In this document: one piece after another, positions 1 to 7,218 of the stretch
How the letters are laid out: the number at the start of each line of letters is the position of its first letter
Numbering within the stretch: the stretch's first letter is position 1
From: Rubrobacteraceae bacterium
Lineage (GTDB): Bacteria > Actinomycetota > Rubrobacteria > Rubrobacterales > Rubrobacteraceae
Reading direction: 5' to 3'
NCBI GenBank assembly: GCA_013698525.1
Contig: JACCSM010000162.1
Coordinates: forward strand, 1-10,222
Length of the DNA stretch: 10,222 nucleotides
The notes under the pieces: model-generated
Database searches by the model: none
Seen by the model: the letters and a program-made list of their open reading frames with translations, nothing else
What the model was told of the DNA's origin: nothing
Translations under genes and position numbers: made by a program

Positions 1-529
1 AGAAAGGAAGGTTCTTCGCGTTCGCCCTAACGAAGGATGGATTTGCCCCGATCGCGCGAGCTCGCCGGTTCGCTTCTCTCAGCATGGAGGGGGAGATGTC
101 TATTCCGGCCGCGAGGCCGCTGTCGAGGTTGCCGCTCAGGCTGCGGGTATACAGACCTGCGGAGCAACCCAGGTCGAGGTAGCGGCCTTCGCGTACGGGA
201 CGGACGAGGCGAGTAATGATCTCGAGCTCCCTCTCGTTCGGGAAGGGTTCACCAGTGAGCAGGCTTAGGGAGCGGACGCGCCAGAGGGGTTCGTAGCCGC
301 GTCCGGCGCCCGGCAGGAAGTTGGTGAGGTTGGCGAGGCTGTCTGCGCCTGTGCTGGCCTTCAGGAGATCCAGGTATCCGTCCTTGATCTCGTAGGTTTC
401 GCCCGTCGCCGGTGAGCGGACTTTACCGCCCAGGATCATGCCGGCTTCTTCGATGCCTTCGGCGTTGACGAGACCTTCGGTATCCGAGGGGCGGGGACGG
501 ACGAAGGGGAGCAGGTCCTTGCTTATCAT
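1..529 (-). CDS. class I SAM-dependent methyltransferase, partial (C-terminus off the left edge)
   Basis: Reading the minus strand from the ATG at 529-527 gives 176 codons with no stop before the window ends. The core motif YLDLGCSAGLYTRSL, near residues 117-131, is a typical glycine-rich SAM-binding motif I. It is followed by GIDISPSMLREA (motif post-I) and ANAKNLPF, like the ADAxxLPF stretch of UbiE/RlmA-type methyltransferases. The N-terminal part (GGKVRSPATGETYEIKDGYLDLL) has the layout of the small zinc ribbon preceding such domains, but the usual cysteines are absent. The start is fixed by context: the upstream gene's TAG (532-530) is immediately followed by this ATG, so the two are probably translationally coupled. 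The methyl acceptor cannot be told from the sequence. Confidence 0.85.
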   Translation of the reverse strand, partial: MISKDLLPFVRPRPSDTEGLVNAEGIEEAGMILGGKVRSPATGETYEIKDGYLDLLKASTGADSLANLTNFLPGAGRGYEPLWRVRSLSLLTGEPFPNERELEIITRLVRPVREGRYLDLGCSAGLYTRSLSGNLDSGLAAGIDISPSMLREANRRARAIGANPSFVRANAKNLPF

Positions 530-1156
530 CTAGCGCCGTCTTCTGTCGCGCAGGCGGTTCAGGCGGGCGTCGAAGCCCCTGACGGAGTCGACGAAAGCGC
601 CCGACTCCTCCGGCCGGGGTGCGGCCTTCAGGGCCGGATAGCCACCCTCGTGGAAGATCAGCGGTCCCTTGCGCGTATCGCCGAGACGAACCTGGACGAC
701 CCTGCCAAGGAACAGGTCGTGGTCGCCTCCAGCGTAGATCTCGGCCAGCTCGCAGTCGATCGCCGCCAGTGCGCCGGCCGCCAGCGGCGCCCCCGTCGAG
801 CCGTAGCCTCCGCCGAGAGAGTGGAGCGCCTGAAGTCCGCTGGAGCGTTCGGGCGAGGCGAAGAGCCTGCTGAGTCCTTCCTGGTCGTCCGCCAGGAGGT
901 TCACCGTAAAGGAGCCTTCCTCTCTGATGCGTGGGTTGAGACGCGCGTCTTTGTGGACGCTCACCAGGAACAGCAGCGGGTCGAGTGAGACGGAGATCAC
1001 CGCGTTGGCGGTCATGCCCTCGACTCTCTCCTCCCGCCCGCTCGTCACGACCGTCACGCCAGTAGGGAAGTGGCTCATCGCGCTCCGCAAAGCGTCGGCG
1101 TCGGCGTCCCTGACCTCCCAGGGATACTCTCGCTCGTTCGCACCGTCAGGCGGCAT
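530..1156 (-). CDS. flavin reductase-like (FMN-binding) domain protein
   Basis: This is a protein of about 208 residues of the flavin reductase-like / RutF-HpaC family, which are split-barrel FMN-binding proteins that often reduce flavin for a partner oxygenase. The family pattern is clear: FPTGVTVVTS near the N-terminus, then GMTANAVISVSLDPLLFLVSV, then a FTVNLL stretch and a DHDLFLGRVVQVR strand where a conserved His normally sits near the flavin. The open frame extends to a GTG at 1162. The ATG at 1156 is preferred because GAGAAAGG (1170-1163) lies 6 nt before it but directly abuts the GTG. The stop codon touches the ATG of the methyltransferase gene. No partner monooxygenase is visible, so the substrate is unknown. 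An F420-dependent role is not suggested by the motifs. Confidence 0.85.
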   Translation of the reverse strand: MPPDGANEREYPWEVRDADADALRSAMSHFPTGVTVVTSGREERVEGMTANAVISVSLDPLLFLVSVHKDARLNPRIREEGSFTVNLLADDQEGLSRLFASPERSSGLQALHSLGGGYGSTGAPLAAGALAAIDCELAEIYAGGDHDLFLGRVVQVRLGDTRKGPLIFHEGGYPALKAAPRPEESGAFVDSVRGFDARLNRLRDRRRR

Positions 1157-1191
1157 CCGCACCCTTTCTCATAGGCTGGGTCCTCCGGAGG

Positions 1192-1911
1192 CTACTGCGC
1201 ACGCGTGTCTCCAACGAGAGAGCCTCCCCCACGCAACTCCTCGGGCCACCATTGCTCCACCGTCTCCCTGTCTGAGCCGTACCAGCGGCCGAGGCGCCTG
1301 TTGTGATTTACGCCATCCACAACCAGGCTCTCCGAGCCAGGAAGCAGGGCAGTATCGACCGGCACGACGCCGTCTCCGGCTACCCTTCCATCCTCGACGA
1401 ACCGCTCGTAGCGCTTGCGGGCCGTGGGTGAAGAGGCGCCGTCGGCGGCACTACCGGCGACCGAGAGGTAGCGCAGGCCTGCCTCAGAGTGGAGGGCGCC
1501 GGGGAAGAGCTCGTTGACGCGGGTGATCGGGGCGAGACGTTCTTTATCCGCTATGTTGTGTGGGGTGCCTAGTGTGATCAGGCACTCCACCCTCCTGTGT
1601 CCCGAGTAGCGCCGGCCTCCGTACGGAGGATCTCCGCCGATATACACCCTGCACGCGAGACCGCCCGCCGAGTGACCGACGAGCACCGCCTTTTTCGCCT
1701 CGCTCTCGAGCAGCGCCCTGTCCACCGTGCTCGCGACCTCGAAGACCAGTTGTCCGAAGCCCCGGAGGTATCCAAGGGTCCAGTCCAGGGGCGTCACGGG
1801 GGCAACGTGCACCTCGGAGCCGGAGATCTCCCTCAGCATGCTCGTGAAGTTGCGGTAACTAGCCGGCCACCAGGTAGCCCCGCCGACGATCACTATGGGT
1901 GCGCCCGACAT
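1192..1911 (-). CDS. alpha/beta-hydrolase, lipase/esterase-like
   Basis: This 239-residue serine hydrolase has the nucleophile elbow GHSAGG (Ser81), preceded by a hydrophobic strand AVLVGHS. It has LITLGTPH (about 111-118), as found in PGAP1-like and triacylglycerol-lipase-type hydrolases. The likely acid is Asp180 in GDGVVP and the likely base His203 in GVNHNRRLG, so a full catalytic triad is present in the right order. The N-terminus (APIVIVGGATWWPASYRNF) resembles bacterial and plastid hydrolases of unknown substrate. No signal peptide is visible, so it is probably cytoplasmic. It begins 21 nt after marC and ends 35 nt before the flavin reductase ATG, consistent with one transcript. Lipase, esterase or amidase activity cannot be separated from sequence alone. 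Confidence 0.82.
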   Translation of the reverse strand: MSGAPIVIVGGATWWPASYRNFTSMLREISGSEVHVAPVTPLDWTLGYLRGFGQLVFEVASTVDRALLESEAKKAVLVGHSAGGLACRVYIGGDPPYGGRRYSGHRRVECLITLGTPHNIADKERLAPITRVNELFPGALHSEAGLRYLSVAGSAADGASSPTARKRYERFVEDGRVAGDGVVPVDTALLPGSESLVVDGVNHNRRLGRWYGSDRETVEQWWPEELRGGGSLVGDTRAQ

Positions 1912-1932
1912 GCCAGAGAGTATATCCGTCCT

Positions 1933-2547
1933 TCAGGCAAGGCTCGACTGGAGGCCGTCGATCACGAACTGGACGGCGAGCGCGGCGAGTAACACGCCGA
2001 GGACACGCGAGAGTACGTTGGCCCCGGTCTCACCGAAAAGCCGCATGACGCGCGGGGCGAGCAGCAGGGAGCCCAGTGTGAGAAGCAGGATCACCAAGAG
2101 TACCGCCATGAACAGGGCTACCTGGCCCGCGCCGCTGCCTCCCGTATAGAGGAGGACCGTGGTGATCGCCCCCGGTCCAGCCAGAAGCGGGATGGCGAGC
2201 GGGAAGACAGAGATGTCTTGCTGGTAGGATTCCTCCTCCTGTTCGCGCACGCTCGTAGCGCGTATCCCTGAAGGCCGGGCGAAGACCATGTCGAGCGCCA
2301 GGAGGAAGAGCAGCAGGCCGCCGGCGATCCTGAAAGCCGGCAGTCCGATGCCGAGGGCCTCGAGCAGGACGTCTCCGGCAAGGGCGAACAGGAAGAGTAT
2401 GACGGTTCCGAGCAGCGTGCCCCTGATTGCAGACTCGCGCTTCTGCTTCTCTGAGAAACCGCGCGTGAGCGCGGCGAAGATGGGAGCGAGACCCAGCGGG
2501 TCCACGACCACGAGCAGCGTCACGAATGCGTTGAATAAGAACTCCAT
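1933..2547 (-). CDS. MarC family integral membrane protein (UPF0056)
   Basis: This 204-residue, strongly hydrophobic protein has about six membrane segments. The N-terminal NAFVTLLVVVDPLGLAPIF is the family hallmark, and the central VFPLAIPLLAGPGAITTVLL repeats the pattern in the second half, as expected for the internally duplicated MarC/YchE fold. A charged loop (about residues 93-110) separates the halves. Length matches the family. Despite its name, E. coli MarC was shown not to cause multiple antibiotic resistance, and the transported substrate is unknown. It starts 16 nt after the stop of the LipL-like gene. A weak TGAGG ribosome site overlaps that stop, so the genes are likely co-transcribed. 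Confidence 0.9.
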   Translation of the reverse strand: MEFLFNAFVTLLVVVDPLGLAPIFAALTRGFSEKQKRESAIRGTLLGTVILFLFALAGDVLLEALGIGLPAFRIAGGLLLFLLALDMVFARPSGIRATSVREQEEESYQQDISVFPLAIPLLAGPGAITTVLLYTGGSGAGQVALFMAVLLVILLLTLGSLLLAPRVMRLFGETGANVLSRVLGVLLAALAVQFVIDGLQSSLA

Positions 2548-2563
2548 CGGGCGAGACTTTACC

Positions 2564-3334
2564 TCACAACAAGGAACCTTTGTCGGGGATAACGCGCCAC
2601 TCGCCCCGCAAAGACCGCGCCCGGTCCATGGTCCTCTTCCCGACCCGGCCTCTCTCCGCCTGGTAACGTCCGCGCACCTCTTCCGAGAGCGCCCGTATCA
2701 CCCGTGGTATGTCAGCCGGCAGGTCCCCGACGCTCTCAGGCCGGAACGGTAGTCCAAGGAGACCGTAGACGCGCTCCAGTACGACCTTGACCTCATCCGT
2801 CTCCGAGACCAGCACGAGGGCTTCGAGGCGTGCGGACCGGCGTGTGACGCGCTGCGCCAGCCCTGCGTGCTTGATGCCCCACAGGCCGCCTGAGATCACG
2901 GAGTGCGCTCCGGGACAGAACTCACCCTCGACCTCGCCACCCTCCGCTTCGACCCCGACACGTCGCAGCGCTGACGCGATGAGATCCAGGCCCTCTGCGT
3001 AGCGCTCGTAGAGACCGTGGCGTAGATCATCTACAGGGAAGGTAAGAGAGAACGATAGAGATCCTCTGTTCGCCGCTACGGCCCCGCCGCCGGAGTTCCG
3101 CACCAGCACGGGGAAGCCGAGTCCTGAGGCCGCCTCCGCAACCGCCGCAAAGCCGGGCAGACGCGTCTCCTGCCGCGTCGCACCGACGTAGCGCGAGGAG
3201 GTCCACATCAGGGCCATGGGGCCGCGTTCTTGTGCCGCGACCTCCTCGAGCACGGCCTGTTGCAGCCCGAAGCCGTCTTCGGGGTCATCGAAAGGCCCCG
3301 CGACCAGGATCTCCACGCTTTCACTTGCGGGCAA
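2564..3334 (-). CDS. LipL/LipM-type octanoyl (lipoyl) transferase-like protein
   Basis: This 256-residue protein belongs to the BPL/LPL (lipoate ligase / octanoyltransferase) superfamily. VRNSGGGAVAANRGSLSFSL (residues 78-97) matches the substrate-binding RxSGG region. EFCPGAHSV (138-146) carries Cys140 in the position of the acyl-thioester cysteine, and GIKHAGLAQR (153-162) carries the conserved Lys155. The spacing, and the DTRLP-like ETRLP at 56-60, resemble Bacillus LipL, which moves octanoyl or lipoyl groups from GcvH to E2 subunits, more than LipB or ATP-dependent LplA. The start is uncertain. The TTG at 3334 gives the full domain and the frame is closed by a TGA upstream at 3377-3379. 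The GTG at 3316 is a poorer alternative, and neither has a strong ribosome site. It is the first gene of the minus-strand run. Confidence 0.82.
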   Translation of the reverse strand: MPASESVEILVAGPFDDPEDGFGLQQAVLEEVAAQERGPMALMWTSSRYVGATRQETRLPGFAAVAEAASGLGFPVLVRNSGGGAVAANRGSLSFSLTFPVDDLRHGLYERYAEGLDLIASALRRVGVEAEGGEVEGEFCPGAHSVISGGLWGIKHAGLAQRVTRRSARLEALVLVSETDEVKVVLERVYGLLGLPFRPESVGDLPADIPRVIRALSEEVRGRYQAERGRVGKRTMDRARSLRGEWRVIPDKGSLL

Positions 3335-3481
3335 TGAATAGCCCAGTGTCTTTGGTCGTGTGGACCTCCGAGTACGTCACCTCTAACCTCCTGGCCGGGC
3401 CTCTGACGGCCCCTGGCGGGCCGCGACATCTGTGGTGCTAAGATAGCAGCCCGGATACAGGGACGGATAGTACGGAGGACG

Positions 3482-4321
3482 ATGCTCCAGCAGGAAGCCA
3501 TGATCGAACGCACGCGCCGCGTCTGCAGGGAGGATGAACGCCTCGCTGCGGCGATGATGTACGGATCCTTCGCCCAGGGCGAGGGGGATGGGTTCTCGGA
3601 CATCGAGTTCATCCTCTTTTTCAGGGATGAGGATCTCGAGGGCCTCGACCAGGAGGAGTGGGTCTCCAGGATCTCACCCGTCGGGCTGTATTTCGTGAAC
3701 GAGTACGGCAACGGGACGGCGATCTTCGAGAACCTCGTAAGGGGCGAGTTCCACTTCGACCGCGCCTCGGAGATCGAGAGGGTCGTAGGCGAGTCGATGA
3801 GAGACGCAGACTGGCTTCCCTCGCTCGAAGACACCCTCGTCCTCGACCGCACCGGAGAGCTTGTCCCGCGCCTGAGAGAGATCGTCGGTCCGCCCCCGGA
3901 GCGCGACACGCTGGGGCAGATACGGTTCGTCTGCGACTGCTTCGTGAACTGGTTCGTCTTCGGCTCGAACCTTTTCGCCAGGGGCGAGCTGGCGCGTTCG
4001 CTGGACCTCCTCGGGATCGTGCGCGACCGCCTGTTACAGATGGTCAGGGTGCTCGAGGGGTCGACGTTGCACTGGTTCAACTCCTCGAAGTTTTTGGAGA
4101 CGGAGATCTCCGAGACCTCCTACGCCAGGTACGTGGCCTGCACCGCCAGCCTGGACAGGGATGAGCTGCAGCAGGCGTATCTCTCTGCCTGGGGGTGGGG
4201 GAGGGAGCTGATGTCGTCGCTCGGGGAGAGCCGCGGCCTCACCCTACCAGCGACGCTCCTCAGGCGACTGGACCGGCGCTTCGCCGAGATCTTCAGCGGT
4301 GCTGGCCTGGAGGGACCTTGA
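3482..4321 (+). CDS. lincosamide nucleotidyltransferase-like protein, Lnu(B)/LinB type
   Basis: This 279-residue nucleotidyltransferase has the polymerase-beta signature MMYGSF...GEGD..SDIEF at residues 25-43: Gly28-Ser29 for nucleotide binding, Asp40 and Glu42 as metal ligands. Recalled Lnu(B) (267 residues) matches along the whole length: an M-L-x-Q-x-x-x-I start, DERxxAxMMYGSF, EYG...IF.NL.RGEFHF (residues 74-92, with Glu89 as possible catalytic base) and RGE.ARSL.LL (168-178). Lnu(B) adenylylates lincomycin and clindamycin. Here the activity is inferred, and the native substrate may differ. A good GGAGG (3474-3478) lies 3 nt before the ATG. The gene overlaps the NUDIX gene downstream. Base composition resembles its neighbours and no mobile element is adjacent, so this looks like a resident gene rather than a recent import. 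Confidence 0.85.
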   Translation: MLQQEAMIERTRRVCREDERLAAAMMYGSFAQGEGDGFSDIEFILFFRDEDLEGLDQEEWVSRISPVGLYFVNEYGNGTAIFENLVRGEFHFDRASEIERVVGESMRDADWLPSLEDTLVLDRTGELVPRLREIVGPPPERDTLGQIRFVCDCFVNWFVFGSNLFARGELARSLDLLGIVRDRLLQMVRVLEGSTLHWFNSSKFLETEISETSYARYVACTASLDRDELQQAYLSAWGWGRELMSSLGESRGLTLPATLLRRLDRRFAEIFSGAGLEGP

Positions 4322-4890
4322 GGCGGGACGAGACACGGAGCCCGTGGCGGACGCTAGGTTCGAGGAACGTCTACGAGAACCCCTGGATCTCGGTCCGCGA
4401 GGACAGCGTGATAAGGCCTGACGGCGAGCCTGGTATCTACGGCGTCGTCCACTACAAGAACACCGCCGTCGGCGTCCTGCCGGTGGAGCAGGATCACGTC
4501 TACCTCGTGGGCCAGTACCGCTATCCCCTCGAACGCTACTCGTGGGAGATCCCCGAGGGCGGCTGCCCTGCGGACGAGGAACCCCTGCGTGCAGCCCAGC
4601 GCGAGCTCAGGGAGGAGACTGGCCTCGAAGCCAGGAACTGGCGGATGCTCGGGGAGGCTTACCTCTCCAACTCGGTCGCCGACGAGTATGCTGTGTGGTT
4701 TCTCGCCACAGGTCTCGTACCAGGGGAACAGAGACCAGAAGGGACCGAGGTCATCGGCGTGCGACGCGTCCCCGTGCGCGAGGCCGTCGCCATGGTGATG
4801 GACGGCAGGATCACCGACGCCCTCAGCTCCCTCGCCCTCACGACCTACGCACTCGGGGATTCCGATGGTAACGATGTCGCGGCCGACTAG
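4318..4890 (+). CDS. NUDIX hydrolase, ADP-ribose pyrophosphatase-like
   Basis: This protein of about 190 residues carries a perfect Nudix box: Gly81-x5-Glu87-x7-Arg95-Glu96-Leu-x-Glu99-Glu100-x-Gly102-Leu103. The flanks QYRYP...YSWEIPEGG and AYLSNSVADEYAVWFLATGL are those of NudF-type ADP-ribose / nucleoside-diphosphate-sugar pyrophosphatases, which cleave X-diphosphate bonds with Mg2+. The open frame could start at 4195, but that would overlap the preceding gene by more than 120 nt. The TTG at 4318 overlaps the upstream TGA (TTGA) and has GGAGG at 4309-4313, and the family homology begins just after it. It may clear ADP-ribose or a nucleotide by-product. A link to F420 or to nucleotidylated drugs is only suggested by position. 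Confidence 0.86.
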   Translation: MRRDETRSPWRTLGSRNVYENPWISVREDSVIRPDGEPGIYGVVHYKNTAVGVLPVEQDHVYLVGQYRYPLERYSWEIPEGGCPADEEPLRAAQRELREETGLEARNWRMLGEAYLSNSVADEYAVWFLATGLVPGEQRPEGTEVIGVRRVPVREAVAMVMDGRITDALSSLALTTYALGDSDGNDVAAD

Positions 4891-4917
4891 AAGAGGTCGC
4901 TCCATGTCGGGAGTGCG

Positions 4918-5859
4918 ATGAAAGTCTGCGCGCTCGCCGGCGGAGTTGGCGGCGCGAAGCTTGCGAGTGGTTTGCAGGACGTGCTGTCACCGGGGGATCT
5001 CACGATAGTAGTGAATACCGCCGACGACTTCGACCTCTGGGGGCTGCACATCTGCCCCGACGTCGACACGGTCATGTACACGCTAGCCGGGATCTCCAAT
5101 CCCGAGACCGGCTGGGGCATCGCAGGCGAGTCCTTCGAGACATTAAACATGCTCGAACACTTCGGTGAGGAAGCCTGGTTCAAGCTTGGCGATAGGGACT
5201 TCGCGACCCACGTACTCAGAACGTCCCGTATGCGCTCCGGAGAGACGTTGACGGAAGTCACGGCCAGGCTGTCCGCTGCTCTGGGCGTGGAGAGCGCCGT
5301 GCTGCCGATGAGCGACGATCCTGTTGCGACGGTGCTCGAAACTCAGGAGGGCCGCCTCGAGTTCCAGGAATACTTCGTGCGCCGTGGGCAGAGAGACGAG
5401 GTGTTCGGGATCGAGCTGCGCGGTATCGAGGAGGCCAGGCCTACGGAAGGTGTCCTTGCGGCGATTAGCGGTGCCGACGCCATCGTCTTGTGTCCGTCGA
5501 ATCCCGTCGTTAGCGTCCGCCCGATCCTGGCCCTGCCCGGGATGATGGAGGCCCTGACCTCGTCCTCCGCCCCGAAGGTCGCCGTCAGCCCGATCGTCGG
5601 CGGACGGGCGCTCAAAGGTCCGGCGGACAGGATGCTCGCCTCGCTCGGCCGCGAGGTCTCCTCTACGGGTGTAGCCAGGATGTACGAAGGCCTGGTTGAC
5701 GGGATGGTCATCGACCGGATCGACGAGAGGGAGCGGGCCGGCATCGAGGCCATCGGGATGCGCGTCCTCGCGACCGAGTCGGTGATGCGCGACGCCGAAG
5801 ACCGGGCGCGCCTCGCCTCGGAGACGCTCGAGTTCGGTGCGGGGATGGTGGCGCATTGA
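4918..5859 (+). CDS. cofD: 2-phospho-L-lactate (or enolpyruvyl) transferase CofD/FbiA
   Basis: CofD transfers the phospholactyl or phosphoenolpyruvyl group from the GDP-activated donor made by CofC to Fo, giving F420-0 or dehydro-F420-0. The 313-residue length is normal. Family motifs are ALAGGVGGAKLASGL (residues 5-19), VNTADDFDLWGLHICPDVDT (32-51), a central CPSNPVVSVRPIL and VAVSPIVGGRALKGPA (donor/Fo pocket), and RMYEGLVDGMVID near the C-terminus. The ATG at 4918 has GGGAG at 4909-4913 and lies 27 nt after the NUDIX stop. The last codons overlap the cofC start. Whether the donor is 2-phospholactate (archaeal route) or phosphoenolpyruvate (mycobacterial route) is not visible, though the latter is expected in Actinobacteria. 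Confidence 0.95.
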   Translation: MKVCALAGGVGGAKLASGLQDVLSPGDLTIVVNTADDFDLWGLHICPDVDTVMYTLAGISNPETGWGIAGESFETLNMLEHFGEEAWFKLGDRDFATHVLRTSRMRSGETLTEVTARLSAALGVESAVLPMSDDPVATVLETQEGRLEFQEYFVRRGQRDEVFGIELRGIEEARPTEGVLAAISGADAIVLCPSNPVVSVRPILALPGMMEALTSSSAPKVAVSPIVGGRALKGPADRMLASLGREVSSTGVARMYEGLVDGMVIDRIDERERAGIEAIGMRVLATESVMRDAEDRARLASETLEFGAGMVAH

Positions 5860-6470
5860 GCGAGGCTACCGGCGTGTACGCAGTCGTGCCGGTCAAAGAC
5901 CTGTGGGGCACCAAGAGCCGCCTGGCACCGGTCCTCGATCCCGGAGCCAGGGCAGGGCTCACCCTGTACATGATGGGCCGTGTCGTGCGCGCGATCCTGG
6001 AGGCCGGGATCGTGGACGTCTGCGTGGTCAGCCCCGACAGAATGGTTCTGGAAGAAGCAAAGAGACGCGGCGCAACACCGCTCGTCCAGGAGAGCCGCGG
6101 GCTCAACCCCGCCCTCGAAGAGGGACGACGAAGGGCGCTGGAACTCGGTGCCTCGACGCTCCTCGTGCTCCCCGCAGACCTCCCGCTCCTCGACGCAGAG
6201 GACGTGCTGGCGGTACTGCAGGAGGCGGGGGAGGGGTCTTCGGCCGTCATCTCTCCCGACGGGGCCCTTTCGGGTACGAACGCGCTCCTGATCCAACCCC
6301 CCGACGTCCTACCCTTCGCCTTCGGGGCTGACAGCTTCGAGGCACATCTTGGGGCTGCCCGCAGGCGCGGCCTCGCCGTCAGGGTCTGTGAGCGGCCCCA
6401 CGTAGCTTTCGACCTCGACACGGCGGGAGACCTAGCCAGCCTCGGCAAGCCCGGAGTGGCGCGCCAGTGA
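5856..6470 (+). CDS. cofC: phosphoenolpyruvate / 2-phospho-L-lactate guanylyltransferase CofC (FbiD)
   Basis: This 204-residue GTP-dependent guanylyltransferase activates phosphoenolpyruvate or 2-phospholactate for F420 assembly. The N-terminal VPVKDLWGTKSRL (residues 11-23) is the GTP-binding signature, with the common alanine before Lys-Ser-Arg-Leu replaced by Thr. LPADLPLL (105-112) is the metal-binding PxDxP stretch, SGTNALL (139-145) follows, and FDLDTAGDL (185-193) is the C-terminal family motif. The TTG start at 5856 overlaps the cofD stop as TTGA, with GGGGATGG just upstream acting as ribosome site. An immediate restart of the terminating ribosome is likely. The gene ends in a GTGA overlap with cofE. 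Confidence 0.93.
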   Translation: MSEATGVYAVVPVKDLWGTKSRLAPVLDPGARAGLTLYMMGRVVRAILEAGIVDVCVVSPDRMVLEEAKRRGATPLVQESRGLNPALEEGRRRALELGASTLLVLPADLPLLDAEDVLAVLQEAGEGSSAVISPDGALSGTNALLIQPPDVLPFAFGADSFEAHLGAARRRGLAVRVCERPHVAFDLDTAGDLASLGKPGVARQ

Positions 6471-7210
6471 AGGGGATCAAGGTACTGGGCCTCGAGAACT
6501 TCCCCGAGGTCCGCCCGGGCGACGACCTGAACTGTATGATCTCGGGCGCGGTAGCGAGGGACCTGCGTCCCCACGACGTGCTCGTCGTGACGCACAAGAT
6601 CGTCAGCAAGGCCGAGGGCCGTCTGGTCGACCTTCGCACGGTCGAGCCCTCCACGCTCGCTAAGGGTTACGCGGCGCGCTACGGGAAGGACCCGCGCCAG
6701 ATCGAGGTCGTGTTGAGAGAGAGCCGCCGCATCGTACGCATGGACCGCGGCATCATCATCTCGGAGACCCACCACGGCTTCGTTTGCGCCAACGCTGGCG
6801 TAGACGCCTCGAACGTCCCCGGCGACGACACCGTCTGCCTGCTTCCCTTAGACCCTGATGCCTCCGCGGCGAGGCTCGGCGACGCGCTCGCCGAAGACCC
6901 AGGCGTCGAAGTGGCCGTGGTGGTATCTGACTCGTTCGGGCGTGCCTGGCGGCACGGTATAACAGACGTCGCCATCGGTGTTGCAGGCATGGACCCCGTC
7001 GCGGACTACAGGGGGCTACGAGACCCGCACGGCTACCCTATAGAGGCGAGCGTACTCGCCGTGGCCGACGAGCTCGCCGCCGCCGCCGAGCTGGTAATGG
7101 GCAAGACCGACGGAATCCCGCTGGCCATCGTGCGGGGGTATTCGTACTCACCCACTTCGGGCAACGCCCGAGAGCTCCTCATGCCGCCTGAGAGGGACAT
7201 GTTCCGCTAA
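6467..7210 (+). CDS. cofE: coenzyme F420-0:L-glutamate ligase CofE (single-domain form)
   Basis: CofE adds L-glutamates to F420-0 through GTP-driven gamma-linked ligation. The 247 residues match archaeal CofE and the N-terminal half of mycobacterial FbiB. Motifs include THKIVSKAEGR (residues 42-52), SETHHGFVCANAGVDASNV (99-117), and SDSFGRAWRHGITDVAIGVAG (154-174), which holds metal and phosphate ligands. The C-terminal nitroreductase-like FMN domain of FbiB, which reduces dehydro-F420-0, is absent. The gene stops at 7208-7210 and the following sequence shows no continuation. The GTG at 6467 overlaps the cofC stop as GTGA. It is the last gene of the run. Confidence 0.95.
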   Translation: MKGIKVLGLENFPEVRPGDDLNCMISGAVARDLRPHDVLVVTHKIVSKAEGRLVDLRTVEPSTLAKGYAARYGKDPRQIEVVLRESRRIVRMDRGIIISETHHGFVCANAGVDASNVPGDDTVCLLPLDPDASAARLGDALAEDPGVEVAVVVSDSFGRAWRHGITDVAIGVAGMDPVADYRGLRDPHGYPIEASVLAVADELAAAAELVMGKTDGIPLAIVRGYSYSPTSGNARELLMPPERDMFR

Positions 7211-7218
7211 TTCAGCAA

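Noticed and set aside
3439..3444. TAAGAT as a -10 box for the Lnu-like gene
   Set aside because: No -35 hexamer lies at an acceptable distance; the nearest CTGACG is 30 nt away.
3208..4080. 290-residue minus-strand frame opposite the Lnu-like gene
   Set aside because: It is Ser/Arg-rich shadow sequence overlapping two recognised genes.
4195..4317. Extended N-terminus of the NUDIX protein starting at 4195
   Set aside because: It would overlap the Lnu-like gene by more than 120 nt and the extra residues do not fit the family. The TTG at 4318 has a ribosome site and a TTGA overlap.
5343..6296. Long minus-strand frame opposite cofD and cofC
   Set aside because: It is antisense to two clearly recognised genes. 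Its Arg/Ser/Pro-rich composition is typical of a GC-rich shadow frame.
5708..6775. 355-residue minus-strand frame opposite cofC/cofE
   Set aside because: It is a shadow of conserved F420 genes, and its composition is low-complexity Arg/Ala/Ser with no motif.
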